A DNA stretch of 64,000 bases from Paenibacillus plantarum (lineage in GTDB: Bacteria; Bacillota; Bacilli; Paenibacillales; NBRC-103111): contig NZ_WHNY01000060.1 in NCBI RefSeq assembly GCF_013141695.1, positions 248,001-312,000 of the forward strand, given 5' to 3'. The notes below the pieces were generated by a model. That model was not told where the DNA came from. It was given only the letters and a program-made list of their open reading frames with translations, and made no database searches. The translations under genes and the position numbers were made by a program. This document shows, one piece after another, positions 54,952 through 64,000 of this stretch (the stretch's first letter is position 1; the number at the start of each line of letters is the position of its first letter).

Positions 54952-56124
54952 CTAAATCCCTCCTTTAGTCACATTGCGGCTAATCACACCTGTATCGGGA
55001 ATGGAGGCTTTCACAACAATATTAAACTCAGCATCTTTAAAATAACGCTCCCAATCCTTCCCGAATTGTTCGTTCCACTTCTGCGGATGTGTTCGCCAAA
55101 CAATGAGACCAAGTTGAGCCGAATCCGTGCCTTCCTTTTGCATCTGTTTAATCGTTGCGAGAACTGATAATTTGATTTGCTCTGCGAACTTTGTTTCTAC
55201 GTTATGAAGGGTATTTGAATTGTACAAATCCTCATCAGTGAGGTCTTCCCTCACAGCACCACGAGCTTCTACGATAATGTCGAACATGACTTTGTCTTCC
55301 AGAAGCTTAGGTGATATCTCTGTCTTGCCGCCAACAATGGAGATGGAAATATTTTTGCCATCTTCCAAGGGGAATGTGAGTTGTTGCTCTTTTGCTTGAT
55401 TTCGAAGCCACAAAAGCCCCGATGCTTCTTTCTTCTTATAAATGCCAACCATCTTATCCCCTTTGAACTGCCCATAACCAACGAATTGGATTTCATGGGA
55501 TGGCTCTTTAGAGACTTGACCATCTCGAGGTTCCATGTAACTCATGATTGGATCACTGTTAAAGCTTAAGGACATCCCGACATCCTTCATTGTTGTAGGC
55601 ATAGAACTGCGAGACTTCGCTAATTCACGAAGGACTTCAGCAGGAAAGCGCTCGAATTTCGGCTCCGTATTAAGGAGGTCATAGCCTTTGCCTTTGGTTA
55701 CGATCAGGTAGCTTGTCATCCGATTCTCTGGTGAACGCGGAAGAACATCGAACAAGGAATTGATGCCAGCTTCCGCTAGCTTTTCACCAATGACGATCGT
55801 TCTGCGATGCGAGAGAAAGATGCGTCTTGCCATACGTGTTTGAAGCTTGCTGACTGCATCGCGGAAGGTGAGCCCGACCTCGGAATCAATGTAATAACTT
55901 TTCCCTCCAGCGGTGCCGCCACCTCCACCGCTAGCTCCACCCATGGAACCGGGGAGAGGGAACATATAAGTAACACGATATCTGCCGTCATCCTCCAAAT
56001 CAGCCGATGAAGTAAGAACAAATGCGAGGTCATTGGTCTCTGTACGATCCCAACAACCAGTAAGAAGAGTCGTGGATAGTAGTAAAGTCGCCACTAGCCT
56101 AACAGTTTGTTTAGGATGAATCAT
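54952..56124 (-). CDS. Spore germination lipoprotein, GerKC/GerAC type
   Basis: A 390-residue lipoprotein. The signal peptide ends in the lipobox LLTGC followed by WDRTETNDLAFV, the hallmark of Ger(x)C proteins. A glycine-rich insert (SGGGGGTAG) lies near residue 65. The C-terminal domain ends with KDWERYFKDAEFNIVVKASI and GVISRNVTKGG. It is a peripheral subunit of the germinant receptor in the inner spore membrane. AGGAGG precedes the ATG, which lies inside the end of the A subunit gene. Confidence 0.93.
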   Translation of the reverse strand: MIHPKQTVRLVATLLLSTTLLTGCWDRTETNDLAFVLTSSADLEDDGRYRVTYMFPLPGSMGGASGGGGGTAGGKSYYIDSEVGLTFRDAVSKLQTRMARRIFLSHRRTIVIGEKLAEAGINSLFDVLPRSPENRMTSYLIVTKGKGYDLLNTEPKFERFPAEVLRELAKSRSSMPTTMKDVGMSLSFNSDPIMSYMEPRDGQVSKEPSHEIQFVGYGQFKGDKMVGIYKKKEASGLLWLRNQAKEQQLTFPLEDGKNISISIVGGKTEISPKLLEDKVMFDIIVEARGAVREDLTDEDLYNSNTLHNVETKFAEQIKLSVLATIKQMQKEGTDSAQLGLIVWRTHPQKWNEQFGKDWERYFKDAEFNIVVKASIPDTGVISRNVTKGGI

Positions 56125-57787
56125 TGGACTGTTCCTCCTTATTGGCTTTGTGTACGTGGTTGATGCTGCTGCCGTCTAAACCTCCCGCTTTCTTGATTTG
56201 TTTCGCAAGAGAATCGTCTTGACTGGTGTTATCTTGAATAGCCATAAACTCCGGACGCTTCCTCAATTGCCACCATGGTGCACGGATCAGGACATCCTTC
56301 ATATCCGTAGCGGATAAAGGGCCGACAGGAGACAGATAAGGTACTCCGAATGAACGGAGATTCGCCATGTGCCCGATTAAAATCATTAAAGAGAAAAAGA
56401 TGCCATAGAACCCAAATATGGCGGCAGCAATGAGAATAGGGAAACGCAGCATCCGAATAGCAATCGCACCGTTAAATCGTGGAATGGTAAAGGAAGCTAT
56501 ACCTGTAATCGAGACAACAATAACCATGGGTGCTGAAACGATTCCAGCTTGTACAGCAGCTTGGCCGACGACGAGGGCACCTAAGATCGAGACGGCGGAG
56601 CCAACCGCCTTAGGAAGACGTATGCCAGCTTCGCGTAGAGCTTCAAAGGTGATTTCCATGATGAAGGCTTCAACGACCGCCGGGAATGGGATGGCCTCTC
56701 GCGATGCAGCGACACTAAGCATTAGTGTTGTTGGTAGTAGTGCTTGATGGTACGTCGTTATCGCAACATAGAGTGCGGGCGTTGTTAACGACAGAAACAT
56801 GAAGACATAACGAAGCATGCGTAAGAGTGAGCTGATCTGAAATCGCTCATAGTAGTCTTCGCTCGTTTGCATAATTTGAATGAATACAAAGGGCACGATG
56901 AGAGCGAAGGGCGTGCCGTCTGTAAGAATCGCAACTCTTCCTTGGAGCAAGGCGGAGGCGATTACGTCAGGACGTTCTGTATATTGCATTTGCGGGAATG
57001 GCGAATAGGCATCGTCCTGGATGAGTTCTTCAATCATGCCTGATTCCAAAATGGCATCAATTTTGATTTGCTCTAGTCGTTTGACGACCTCTTCGACTAA
57101 CGAAGGCATTGCTAAGTTATCCAAATAGCAGATAACCAGGTTGGTATTGCTCTCTTTGCCTACACACATGGATTTCATCTTGAGTCGAGGTGTCTTGAGC
57201 TTACGCCGAATCATAGAAGTGTTCGTACGAATACTCTCTACGAAGCCTTCCTTTGGGCCGCGAACGACCGTTTCTGTCTCTGGTTCACCAACAGATCGCT
57301 TCTCTGTCCCACGGATGCCGAGCAGAATGGCTTTCGCGTTCCCCTCAACGAGCAGTGCAGCATCACCGCCGAGAACGGAAGTCAGCAAGTCACCATAATT
57401 GTCGGAAATCTGCGTTTGTGACACTGGCAGAATGACATTAGCAATTCGCTCAATCGAGGTTTCGCCGCCTCCGATCAGCATGAGTGACTTCATCGTATCG
57501 TTCAGAAGTTCCGTATTGGTCAGACCGTCTACGAAAAGCAGCAGTGCAGGGATATGGGGGTCAATTTCGAATTCCCTGACAACGACATCGGAGCATTCCT
57601 GAAACATGTCTTTAATAAATTTATGATTCTCATCGAGTAGCAGCGAGAGTTTAGTCTGTTTAAGATCTTCGATAAACGGAATAGCGAGAGCTTGATCCAA
57701 ATCAGAAGGAAGATTACCTTCGTTGGAGGGGGCAGTTTTACGACTTTGCAGAATGCTTTTCATCAAATATTTAGGTGTTTTGGCCAA
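56111..57787 (-). CDS. Spore germination protein, GerKA/GerAA type
   Basis: A 558-residue receptor A subunit. A cytosolic N-terminal domain of about 260 residues (ending in the region VEEVVKRLEQIKIDAILESG, YSPFPQMQYTERPDV) is followed by about five membrane segments (300-500) with the family motif FPAVVEAFIMEITFEALREA and a polar C terminus. Together with the C, D and B proteins it triggers germination on nutrient sensing. AGGAGGTG sits ten bases before a TTG at 57787, which I take as the start; a longer form from 57814 would start upstream of this box. Confidence 0.92.
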   Translation of the reverse strand: MAKTPKYLMKSILQSRKTAPSNEGNLPSDLDQALAIPFIEDLKQTKLSLLLDENHKFIKDMFQECSDVVVREFEIDPHIPALLLFVDGLTNTELLNDTMKSLMLIGGGETSIERIANVILPVSQTQISDNYGDLLTSVLGGDAALLVEGNAKAILLGIRGTEKRSVGEPETETVVRGPKEGFVESIRTNTSMIRRKLKTPRLKMKSMCVGKESNTNLVICYLDNLAMPSLVEEVVKRLEQIKIDAILESGMIEELIQDDAYSPFPQMQYTERPDVIASALLQGRVAILTDGTPFALIVPFVFIQIMQTSEDYYERFQISSLLRMLRYVFMFLSLTTPALYVAITTYHQALLPTTLMLSVAASREAIPFPAVVEAFIMEITFEALREAGIRLPKAVGSAVSILGALVVGQAAVQAGIVSAPMVIVVSITGIASFTIPRFNGAIAIRMLRFPILIAAAIFGFYGIFFSLMILIGHMANLRSFGVPYLSPVGPLSATDMKDVLIRAPWWQLRKRPEFMAIQDNTSQDDSLAKQIKKAGGLDGSSINHVHKANKEEQSNDSS

Positions 57788-57977
57788 GCGAGAGGCACCT
57801 CCTGCCATGATCAAGTTGAAGAAATAAGAATGCGTAGATTATGTTCTGCGAAACAACAGGATTTTATTACGAAAGTTGGAAAATTTTATTTGTAAAGGTT
57901 TAGTTGGAAAGAAAAGGTATAGCTCAGAAGGACTTGGCAAAAGCTATCTCAGCATGCAGATGTAGGGATAGGAGCTG

Positions 57978-59414
57978 GTGTTGTTGTTATGGATCATTTT
58001 ATTACTGTTGTTATTTATCTTTCAGGCAGCTACGATTTTAATTTGTGAATATAAAAGGCCTGCCAAGTCAATAGCGTGGCTGAGTATTCTGTTTATTTTC
58101 CCAATTATTGGGTTCATTATGTATTACTTCATCGCAAGGGAATATGCTCGGCGGAAGAAAGTTCATGGTCATAGCAGCGATAATTCGGATATGCAAAAGC
58201 TCCAGAGTGCTCCGTACACTGTCAGTCTAGACGCTCAAAAAGGCGGAGACAGCTTCCTGCTGGGTGAACAGCGACTGCGAGAATGGCTGCGTCATGTGCC
58301 ACATGCACCGATTACAGGAATGAACCAGGTCGACGTGCTGACGAATGCCGACGTGACGTACGAAGCGATGCTTGAAGAGATAGGGAAGGCCCGGGATCAT
58401 ATTCACTTCGAATTTTATACGATTCGTGATGATGCGATTGGCAGGAGGTTTCAAGAAGCATTAATTACGAAAGCGAAGGCAGGGGTAGCTGTAAGGGTCA
58501 TTTACGATGGTGTTGGGAGTCATGCGCTTTCTAAGGCTTACATTTCTTCATTGAAGCGTGCGGGGATTGCTGTGGAACCTTTCCTAAAGCCATTGATTGC
58601 CTTCTTTGATAAACGGTTGAATTATCGGAACCATCGCAAAATTGTGGTTGTTGATGGCCTGGTTGGTTTCGTTGGAGGAATTAATATTGGGAATGAGTAC
58701 GTTGGCGGGGACCCTAAACTTGGTTTCTGGCGAGATACGCACGTCATGCTGCATGGGGACTCCGTATACGATTTACAGCGTACCTTTCTGACGGACTGGT
58801 ATTTCGTTAGTGGGGAAAGAAGCTTGGGGGAGAAGCGTTACTATCCAGCTCATTCTGTACAGGAGTCTTCGATCGTTCAAGTCATTTCTAGTGGTCCTGA
58901 TACCAGATGGGATGCCATTCAAGAAATGTATTTTGCGGGATTGATTGCAGCGAAGAAACGAATTTGGATTACAACGCCTTATTTCATTCCCGATCCGAGC
59001 ATCATAATGGCCCTTAAATCTGCCGCAATTAGTGGTGTTGATGTATGTATCATTCTTCCATTTGAGGCGGATTCCGCAATTGTCCAATATGCGTCAAAGT
59101 CCTATCTACAGGAATTATTACAGGTAGGCGTTCGATTCTATTTGTATCGGAAAGGGTTTATTCATGCCAAAGTGATTATCGTGGATGACATCATGGCAAC
59201 GGTAGGCACGGCGAACGTGGATATGCGCAGCTTTTTCAGTAACTTCGAATTGAATGCCGTGATGTTTGATGTGAAGGTAATTTCACGTTTGGAGAGAGAT
59301 TTCGTGATGGATTTGGAGTCATCTACGGAAGTTATACGATCTGAATTTGAGATGAGGTCGCCTGGTGAAAAAAGAAAAGAGAGAATTGCGCGATTGTTAT
59401 CTCCTTTATTTTGA
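57978..59414 (+). CDS. cls: Cardiolipin synthase
   Basis: A 478-residue phospholipase D family enzyme that condenses two phosphatidylglycerols into cardiolipin. Two N-terminal membrane helices (about 1-20 and 32-55) are followed by two HKD motifs: NHRKIVVVDGLVGFVGGIN and FIHAKVIIVDDIMATVGTAN. Length is typical. The start codon is uncertain: GGAG at 57971-57974 is followed by GTG (57978), TTG (57981) and TTG (57984) in frame. It is divergent from the germination operon. Confidence 0.95.
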   Translation: MLLLWIILLLLLFIFQAATILICEYKRPAKSIAWLSILFIFPIIGFIMYYFIAREYARRKKVHGHSSDNSDMQKLQSAPYTVSLDAQKGGDSFLLGEQRLREWLRHVPHAPITGMNQVDVLTNADVTYEAMLEEIGKARDHIHFEFYTIRDDAIGRRFQEALITKAKAGVAVRVIYDGVGSHALSKAYISSLKRAGIAVEPFLKPLIAFFDKRLNYRNHRKIVVVDGLVGFVGGINIGNEYVGGDPKLGFWRDTHVMLHGDSVYDLQRTFLTDWYFVSGERSLGEKRYYPAHSVQESSIVQVISSGPDTRWDAIQEMYFAGLIAAKKRIWITTPYFIPDPSIIMALKSAAISGVDVCIILPFEADSAIVQYASKSYLQELLQVGVRFYLYRKGFIHAKVIIVDDIMATVGTANVDMRSFFSNFELNAVMFDVKVISRLERDFVMDLESSTEVIRSEFEMRSPGEKRKERIARLLSPLF

Positions 59415-59417
59415 TGA

Positions 59418-59449
59418 AAAAGAGTAGTTCTAATTAGAACTACTCTTTT
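59418..59449. terminator. Perfect 32-bp palindromic bidirectional terminator
   Basis: The stretch is a perfect palindrome centred on TAATTA, with A runs on the left and T runs on the right, so it works for both convergent genes. The TAG stop of the polymerase gene (59440-59442) lies inside it. Confidence 0.85.
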
Positions 59450-60330
59450 AATTTAGTTAGTATAGCATTCAAATTTTGAGGTGGAACACGGTCAATCAGG
59501 TCCCCATAGATTCGTAGTCGATTCATGATGGTTAGTTGATTGAACTCGCTAATGCTTGGACGAAGCTCTACTTCTTTCCAAAGCAAAGGAGTGGAAATCG
59601 TTGCGTCCTTTCTCGCACGCGGCGTATAAGGAGCAGATAGTGTTTTTCCATACCAATGCTGGAGGTAGTCGATATAGATCTTATCACCGCGATTTTTCTT
59701 GAAGCGCTCGATGGTAAACAGCTTCGGGTACATGTTAACCGTGTAGGTTGCGATGAAATGTCCAATTCTTCGGAGCTCTTCGAACGTATAGCCAGGTTGA
59801 ATCGGAATGTAAATTTGTACGCCTGTTGCTCCAGAGGTTTTGGGAACCGACTGAATTCGCAGCGAATCAAGCACTTCACCGATGATAAGTGCAGCCTCCA
59901 TGATGCGAGGTTCTTCCTCCAAGGTTGGGTCGATATCAATGAGCCATTCTGCAGGATTCGTCTTCCCGATGTAATGGAAGGAAGGATGAAATTCCAAGCA
60001 AGTCAGATTCCCGAGCCAAATGAGCGTAGATAACGAGTCTAAATTCACATAGTTGATGCCATCTAGCGGCGCTAGCTTAACGAAGCTTGGCACTGGATCG
60101 GGTGCATTTTTCTGATAAAAGGACTTGTCATCATACCCATGTGGAAATCGAATCGTTGTTAGATGGCGATTACGGCAGTAACGTAGGAGGTAGGGCGAGA
60201 GTTCACTTAATGTCGTCAGGTAATCCGCCTTCGTGATGCCTAAATCAGGCCATAGCGGCTTATTCGGATTCGTGATCGTCAACTCGTTGCCCTCCACGAG
60301 AAGCTTAGCTTTCTCTGCTTTGAATGCCAT
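59440..60330 (-). CDS. LigD-type DNA polymerase/primase domain protein (stand-alone)
   Basis: A 296-residue archaeo-eukaryotic primase-like polymerase of the LigD family, used in non-homologous end joining. Motifs: NPNKPLWPDLGITKADYL (start of domain), motif I LIDIDPT (two catalytic aspartates), motif II KTSGATGVQIYIPI, and motif III KIYIDYLQH. In motif II the residue before IYIP is Gln rather than the usual His (SGxxGxH), a point worth checking. It is separate from the ligase, which lies 3 kb away on the same strand. In other Bacilli the two activities are fused or adjacent. ATG with AAGGAG upstream. Confidence 0.88.
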   Translation of the reverse strand: MAFKAEKAKLLVEGNELTITNPNKPLWPDLGITKADYLTTLSELSPYLLRYCRNRHLTTIRFPHGYDDKSFYQKNAPDPVPSFVKLAPLDGINYVNLDSLSTLIWLGNLTCLEFHPSFHYIGKTNPAEWLIDIDPTLEEEPRIMEAALIIGEVLDSLRIQSVPKTSGATGVQIYIPIQPGYTFEELRRIGHFIATYTVNMYPKLFTIERFKKNRGDKIYIDYLQHWYGKTLSAPYTPRARKDATISTPLLWKEVELRPSISEFNQLTIMNRLRIYGDLIDRVPPQNLNAILTKLKE

Positions 60331-60422
60331 AGGCTTGGAATCGCTCCTTCTGAGCTTTTATTTACAATTATTTCCTATGCGAGTGGTTCTCAAACGGAGT
60401 CACACTAAAGCTGGACAGCAGA

Positions 60423-61715
60423 TTAGGATATTACCTGCAACCACAGGTACAAACCGATTAACGTGATGAGTAAGGTGGGGATCGTCAGGATTACGCCAGC
60501 CTTCATATAACCGCCCCACGTAATTTTCACCCCTTTTTTGGCAAGCACATGGAGCCAGATCAGAGTGGCTAGTGAGCCAATAGGTGTCATTTTGGGCCCC
60601 AGATCGGTCCCGATGACATTGGCATAAATCAGGGCTTCTCGGAGGATGCCCTCAGTTTGTGTACCTTGAATGGCTAAAGCATCAATTAGCACAGTTGGCA
60701 AATTGTTCATGATGGAGGAGAGGATCGCCGCAAGGAATCCCATACCTATCGTGGCAACAAAAAGCCCTTCACCAGAAATGATGTCGATCAGTTCCCCTAG
60801 CGCATCCGTAAGTCCGACATTCTTGAGGCCGTAGACGACCACATACATTCCGATGGAGAAGATGACGACAGTCCATGGAGCTTCCTTCACAATCTGTTTG
60901 GTATCCATCACGGCGCTCGTTCTAGCAATAAGGAGGAAGCCGATAGCGGCAGCTCCAACGAGGAAGGAAACAGGAACGTGAATAAATCCACTGCCAATAT
61001 AGGCGATTAATAGAATGCCGAGAATCCACCAGGACAAGCGGAACAGCCTCAGATCTTTAATCGCTTCCGAAGGGGGTCTCAGCTCCGCGATATCATAGCT
61101 TTCAGGAATTTGTTTGCGATAAAACAGGTAGAGAACCAGCAAGCTTGCGCCTAACGAGAACAGACTCGTTACGAACATCCGGCTTGCATAGGTAACGAAA
61201 TCGATCCCGAAAAAATCCGCAGAAAGGATGTTTACCAAATTACTAATGACAAAGGGCAGTGACGTGGTGTCCGCGATAAAGCCGCTTGCCATAATAAACG
61301 GGAGAATGGCGGCATCGGGCAATTTCATAGCTCTGACCATAGCCAATACGATGGGCGTAAGGATCAAGGCCGCACCATCGTTCGCAAAAAAGGCGGAAAC
61401 CGCTGCCCCGAGCAGGATCACGTAGACGAACATGCGCTTTCCATTTCCTTTGGCCAAACGCGCCATGTGGAGCGCGGACCATTCAAAGAAGCCGATCCCA
61501 TCTAAGATAATAGAGATGATAATGATGCCGACAAAAGCGAGCGTTGCGTTCCACACGATGCCTGTAACTGTGGCGACATCTTGCAGCGAAACGACTTGGA
61601 AAGCGAGGGCAAGCAATGCTCCTGCTGATGCTGACCAACCAATGCTTAAGCCTTTCGGCTGCCAAATGACGAAGGTAATTGTAAGTAAAAAGATGATAAT
61701 AGCTAAATAAATCAT
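60423..61715 (-). CDS. ArsB-type arsenite/anion efflux permease
   Basis: A 430-residue membrane protein of the ArsB family with 11-12 helices. Typical motifs: [35 protein letters not shown] (the conserved membrane-embedded Asp) and [26 protein letters not shown]. ArsB exports arsenite and antimonite; no arsR or arsC is next to it, so another anion cannot be excluded. GGAGG lies just upstream of the ATG. Confidence 0.85.
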   Translation of the reverse strand: MIYLAIIIFLLTITFVIWQPKGLSIGWSASAGALLALAFQVVSLQDVATVTGIVWNATLAFVGIIIISIILDGIGFFEWSALHMARLAKGNGKRMFVYVILLGAAVSAFFANDGAALILTPIVLAMVRAMKLPDAAILPFIMASGFIADTTSLPFVISNLVNILSADFFGIDFVTYASRMFVTSLFSLGASLLVLYLFYRKQIPESYDIAELRPPSEAIKDLRLFRLSWWILGILLIAYIGSGFIHVPVSFLVGAAAIGFLLIARTSAVMDTKQIVKEAPWTVVIFSIGMYVVVYGLKNVGLTDALGELIDIISGEGLFVATIGMGFLAAILSSIMNNLPTVLIDALAIQGTQTEGILREALIYANVIGTDLGPKMTPIGSLATLIWLHVLAKKGVKITWGGYMKAGVILTIPTLLITLIGLYLWLQVIS

Positions 61716-61795
61716 GAGATCCTCCAGATCGACTATTAAATAAACGACGATGTAAATATCTCAAATTTCTGGACTCCTGTATAGATAAAAATTAG

Positions 61796-63076
61796 TTACA
61801 TGAAATATCTAACATACATATAAATATTGGCTAAGCCAACGGAGACAAGCATAAGTGGAAAACCATATTTCATAAAAGCAATAAATTTGATGGGGTGTCC
61901 TTCTTTTGCAGCCAAGCCAGCGACGATCAAGTTAGCACTTGCTCCGATAAGTGTTCCATTACCTCCAAGACAAGCGCCTAATGCCAAACTCCACCAAAGC
62001 GGTTCTAAATTCTCCACCCCCATCGTACCCATTTCCTGAATCATAGGGATCATTGTTGCCACAAAAGGGATGTTGTCTAGAAATGCTGAGGCGATTGCGC
62101 TGAGCCATAAGATTAACATAGACGTTGCAATAGGATGACCTCCCGTTAATTCTACGGCTCCAGCAGCTAATTTAGAAATTACTCCTGTTTCTACCAAACC
62201 CGACACCAAGACGAAAAGTCCAACAAAGAAAAAAATCGTTGACCATTCAACTTTGGTGAAAGCTTTTTCCATCGAATGTTCCCCCGTCAGTAGCAGTAAT
62301 AGAAATGCCCCTGCTAAGGCTACTGTCGCGGATTCAAGGTGAAGCAGCTGGTGAAGAAAGAACCCGATGATCGTAATTCCTAGAATGGAAAGACTTTTGG
62401 TTAGCAGTTTACGGTCTGTAATGACTTCTTTTTCGTCAATTTGCATGATACTCATCTTTAGCTCAGGAGTAGTTTGTATGTGCTTGCGGAAAAGGATAAT
62501 GAAGATCGGAATTGTGACCGCCATAATGATGACGACAACAGGTGCAAGATTATTTATAAAGGCCATGAAGGTTAGCTCTTTAACAGCACTCCCAATCATG
62601 ATGTTGGGTGGGTCCCCGATAAGCGTTGCAGTACCGCCGATATTAGATGCCAGAATTTGCGTAATGAGGTACGGTACGGGATTAACACGCAATTGGCGTG
62701 TGATACTGAAGGTGACAGGTACCATGAGCAGTACGGTGGTGACATTATCAAGAAAAGCTGAGCCAATAGCTGTAATAAGTACGAGTGATACCAGAATTCG
62801 GACAGGATCACCCTTTGCCTTCTTTGCTGCTACTAATGCGATATAGGTAAATAATCCTGTTTCTGCCGTAATACTTACTATAATCATCATGCCAATTAGG
62901 AGTCCAAGAGTATTGAAATCAATATGATGCAGAGCGGAACCTTGATCAACAACACCAAGAACGACCATAAGGACTCCACCAATCATAGCCACGATGGTGC
63001 GATGTATTTTTTCGGTGATGATCATGCCATACGTAAGTAAAAAAATGCCAATTGCCAAGATTGCTTGCTGTTCCAT
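61796..63076 (-). CDS. ArsB/NhaD family ion transporter
   Basis: A 426-residue transporter of the IT superfamily with 11-12 membrane helices and two inverted repeat halves. Each half has the family motif AFLDN (GSAFLDNVTTVLLMVP; ASAFLDNIPFVATMIP), plus GDPPNIMIGSA and GGNGTLIGASANLIVAG. These proteins move Na+/H+, citrate or arsenite; the substrate is open. The ATG at 63076 has AGGAGG ten bases upstream. A structured leader with a terminator lies just before the gene, so expression may be attenuation-controlled. Confidence 0.85.
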   Translation of the reverse strand: MEQQAILAIGIFLLTYGMIITEKIHRTIVAMIGGVLMVVLGVVDQGSALHHIDFNTLGLLIGMMIIVSITAETGLFTYIALVAAKKAKGDPVRILVSLVLITAIGSAFLDNVTTVLLMVPVTFSITRQLRVNPVPYLITQILASNIGGTATLIGDPPNIMIGSAVKELTFMAFINNLAPVVVIIMAVTIPIFIILFRKHIQTTPELKMSIMQIDEKEVITDRKLLTKSLSILGITIIGFFLHQLLHLESATVALAGAFLLLLLTGEHSMEKAFTKVEWSTIFFFVGLFVLVSGLVETGVISKLAAGAVELTGGHPIATSMLILWLSAIASAFLDNIPFVATMIPMIQEMGTMGVENLEPLWWSLALGACLGGNGTLIGASANLIVAGLAAKEGHPIKFIAFMKYGFPLMLVSVGLANIYMYVRYFM

Positions 63077-63300
63077 AGTTCTAGATCCTCCTGAATATCG
63101 AATGTGTGTTTGTTTTTGGGCATAAAAAAAGAGCCCTACCAAGGACTCCTTATGTCGAAAAAGAACATAAGAAGCCCTTGGTGACAGGCTCCTCCATAAC
63201 GCAACCAGTATAAGATTAGTTTATAAATATGACTAAGTGCACAACTGTAGACCGTAGTGCCTTAAATTTATACTGGTTTTTAAAGTGTGTCAAGCTTAAT
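63077..63300 (-). promoter_or_regulatory. Structured leader with promoter and terminator before the NhaD-like gene
   Basis: On the minus strand a promoter TTGACA (63288-63293), 15 bases, TATAAA (63267-63272) is followed by about 70 bases, then a long nested hairpin (63131-63191) and a T run (63124-63130), then the AGGAGG and ATG of the transporter. A promoter, structured RNA and terminator in this order suggest attenuation or a riboswitch. I could not match the sequence to a named class. The alternative is that the hairpin simply terminates the ligase gene. Confidence 0.5.
63124..63191 (-). terminator. Terminator hairpin in the transporter leader
   Basis: Nested pairs on the plus strand: GAGCC (63131-63135) with GGCTC (63187-63191), ACCAAGG (63138-63144) with CCTTGGT (63176-63182), TTATGT (63150-63155) with ACATAA (63165-63170). 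A run of seven A follows at 63124-63130, which is a T run on the minus strand. Confidence 0.85.
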
Positions 63301-63317
63301 CGATCGCTTCAAGTAAA

Positions 63318-64000
63318 CTAAGTCTGATTGAAGTTACACAAGCTTACATCCATATTCATAAAAGATTGTATGCTGGGGTGTCTCAATGTGTTGTTGTGGG
63401 TCCAAGCCATAAAGCTTACTTTGACAACAAGTTGGGGAGTTATCCAAACCGCTTCTTTCGACCTTTCGGGTTCATTGATGAAGGGACGCTCTTGCGTTGT
63501 TATGCTTTGAACCATATCGGTGACATGTTGCCAGTCTTTCACGGTAAGTTTGCCAGTACCCGCGTGGCCAATATACCATAACTGGCCCTGATCATCATAT
63601 AAGCCTAACAAGAGGGAATTTACGATCTTGCCTCTATAGGTAACACCGCTTACGACAGCATAGAGATCCTTGAAAATTTTTTTCTTCAGCCATCGCTTAT
63701 CCTTGCCGTTGATGACATAACTGCTTGTCAGGTCTTTAATCACAATGCCCTCTAATTCATGCTGTTTCACAATCGCAAATAGTGCTTCCATATCATCATG
63801 ATTGGTGACGAGTTGGACGAGGTGGTTTGGTTTCATGATGGATGCTAACTTATTTTGTCTTTCTTTCAGGCTCAAATGCAGTAACCAATCTCCGTTTACA
63901 TAGAGGATATCAAAGACCATGTAAGTGATAGAGACTTGCTGCATGGCTCGAGTCACTGTGCTGGATTTCCTGGCACTGTCACGTTTCATAATTTCATAAA
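63318..64000 (-). CDS. ATP-dependent DNA ligase, LigD ligase type (5' end outside window)
   Basis: The C-terminal part, at least 226 residues, of an ATP-dependent DNA ligase. Seen: YMVFDILYVNGDWLL (motif III region), LEGIVIKDLTSSY (motif IV), WLKKKI (motif V) and an OB-fold domain (VVSGVTYRGK, LLGLYDDQGQLWYIGHAG). The frame stays open to the window edge, so the adenylation lysine motif is outside. It should seal ends in non-homologous end joining, working with the polymerase gene at 59440-60330. No Ku gene is in the window. Confidence 0.88.
   Translation of the reverse strand, partial: YEIMKRDSARKSSTVTRAMQQVSITYMVFDILYVNGDWLLHLSLKERQNKLASIMKPNHLVQLVTNHDDMEALFAIVKQHELEGIVIKDLTSSYVINGKDKRWLKKKIFKDLYAVVSGVTYRGKIVNSLLLGLYDDQGQLWYIGHAGTGKLTVKDWQHVTDMVQSITTQERPFINEPERSKEAVWITPQLVVKVSFMAWTHNNTLRHPSIQSFMNMDVSLCNFNQT

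Overview
The window is a chromosomal segment of a spore-forming member of the Bacillota, most likely Paenibacillus or a close relative. The pointers are a complete ger-type spore germination operon, an S-layer-homology (SLH) anchored polysaccharide lyase, a LplB/YtcP-type sugar importer with a membrane-bound YesN-like AraC regulator, strong AGGAGG ribosome binding sites, and many ATG/TTG/GTG starts with compact Rho-independent terminators. No rRNA, tRNA, prophage, transposase or CRISPR array was seen.

Layout. 0-5.7 kb: a secreted protein of unknown function, then a four-gene ABC exporter plus two-component system, then an MgtC-family membrane protein. 5.8-16.3 kb: a catabolic island for a uronic-acid polysaccharide: AraC regulator, GH88 unsaturated uronyl hydrolase, YesN-like regulator, lipoprotein binding protein, two permeases, and a heparinase II/III-like lyase. 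16.3-20 kb: a GNAT acetyltransferase, a Fur-box controlled flavodoxin, a TrmB-type regulator overlapping an HD hydrolase. 20.2-26.2 kb: a giant secreted SLH-anchored family 8 polysaccharide lyase that could supply the oligosaccharides used by the island upstream. 26.5-30.4 kb: a DUF445 protein and an SsuABC/TauABC-type importer. 30.4-33.3 kb: an M23 peptidase/bactofilin pair and a beta-propeller-like lipoprotein. 33.3-34.3 kb: a noncoding minisatellite of about 38 bp period next to a dispersed palindromic element. 34.4-37.7 kb: a membrane protein, an MGDG-synthase-type glycosyltransferase, thymidine kinase and an HD phosphohydrolase. 38-44.2 kb: glutamate synthase gltB-gltD. 44.4-49.2 kb: a coiled-coil protein and a LuxR-type two-component system divergent from an ABC exporter. 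49.2-53.2 kb: another copy of the dispersed element, a (TGT)13 microsatellite, a HAD hydrolase, a second bactofilin/M23 pair and a divergent ParM-like actin. 53.3-57.8 kb: the germination operon in the order A-C-D-B. 58-64 kb: cardiolipin synthase, a stand-alone LigD-type polymerase, two ArsB/NhaD-type transporters (the second with a structured leader) and an ATP-dependent DNA ligase cut by the window end.

The most interesting items are: the actin/bactofilin/M23 cytoskeletal locus with a paralogous M23-bactofilin pair 20 kb away; a dispersed intergenic element present three times, each time with four related cores in a forward-forward-reverse-reverse order; the 38-bp minisatellite with a dimeric higher-order unit; two 12-bp direct repeats exactly 21 bp apart between the AraC gene and the GH88 gene; and a near-perfect Fur box placed in the spacer of the flavodoxin promoter. 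All functional calls are from reading the sequence; no database search was run.
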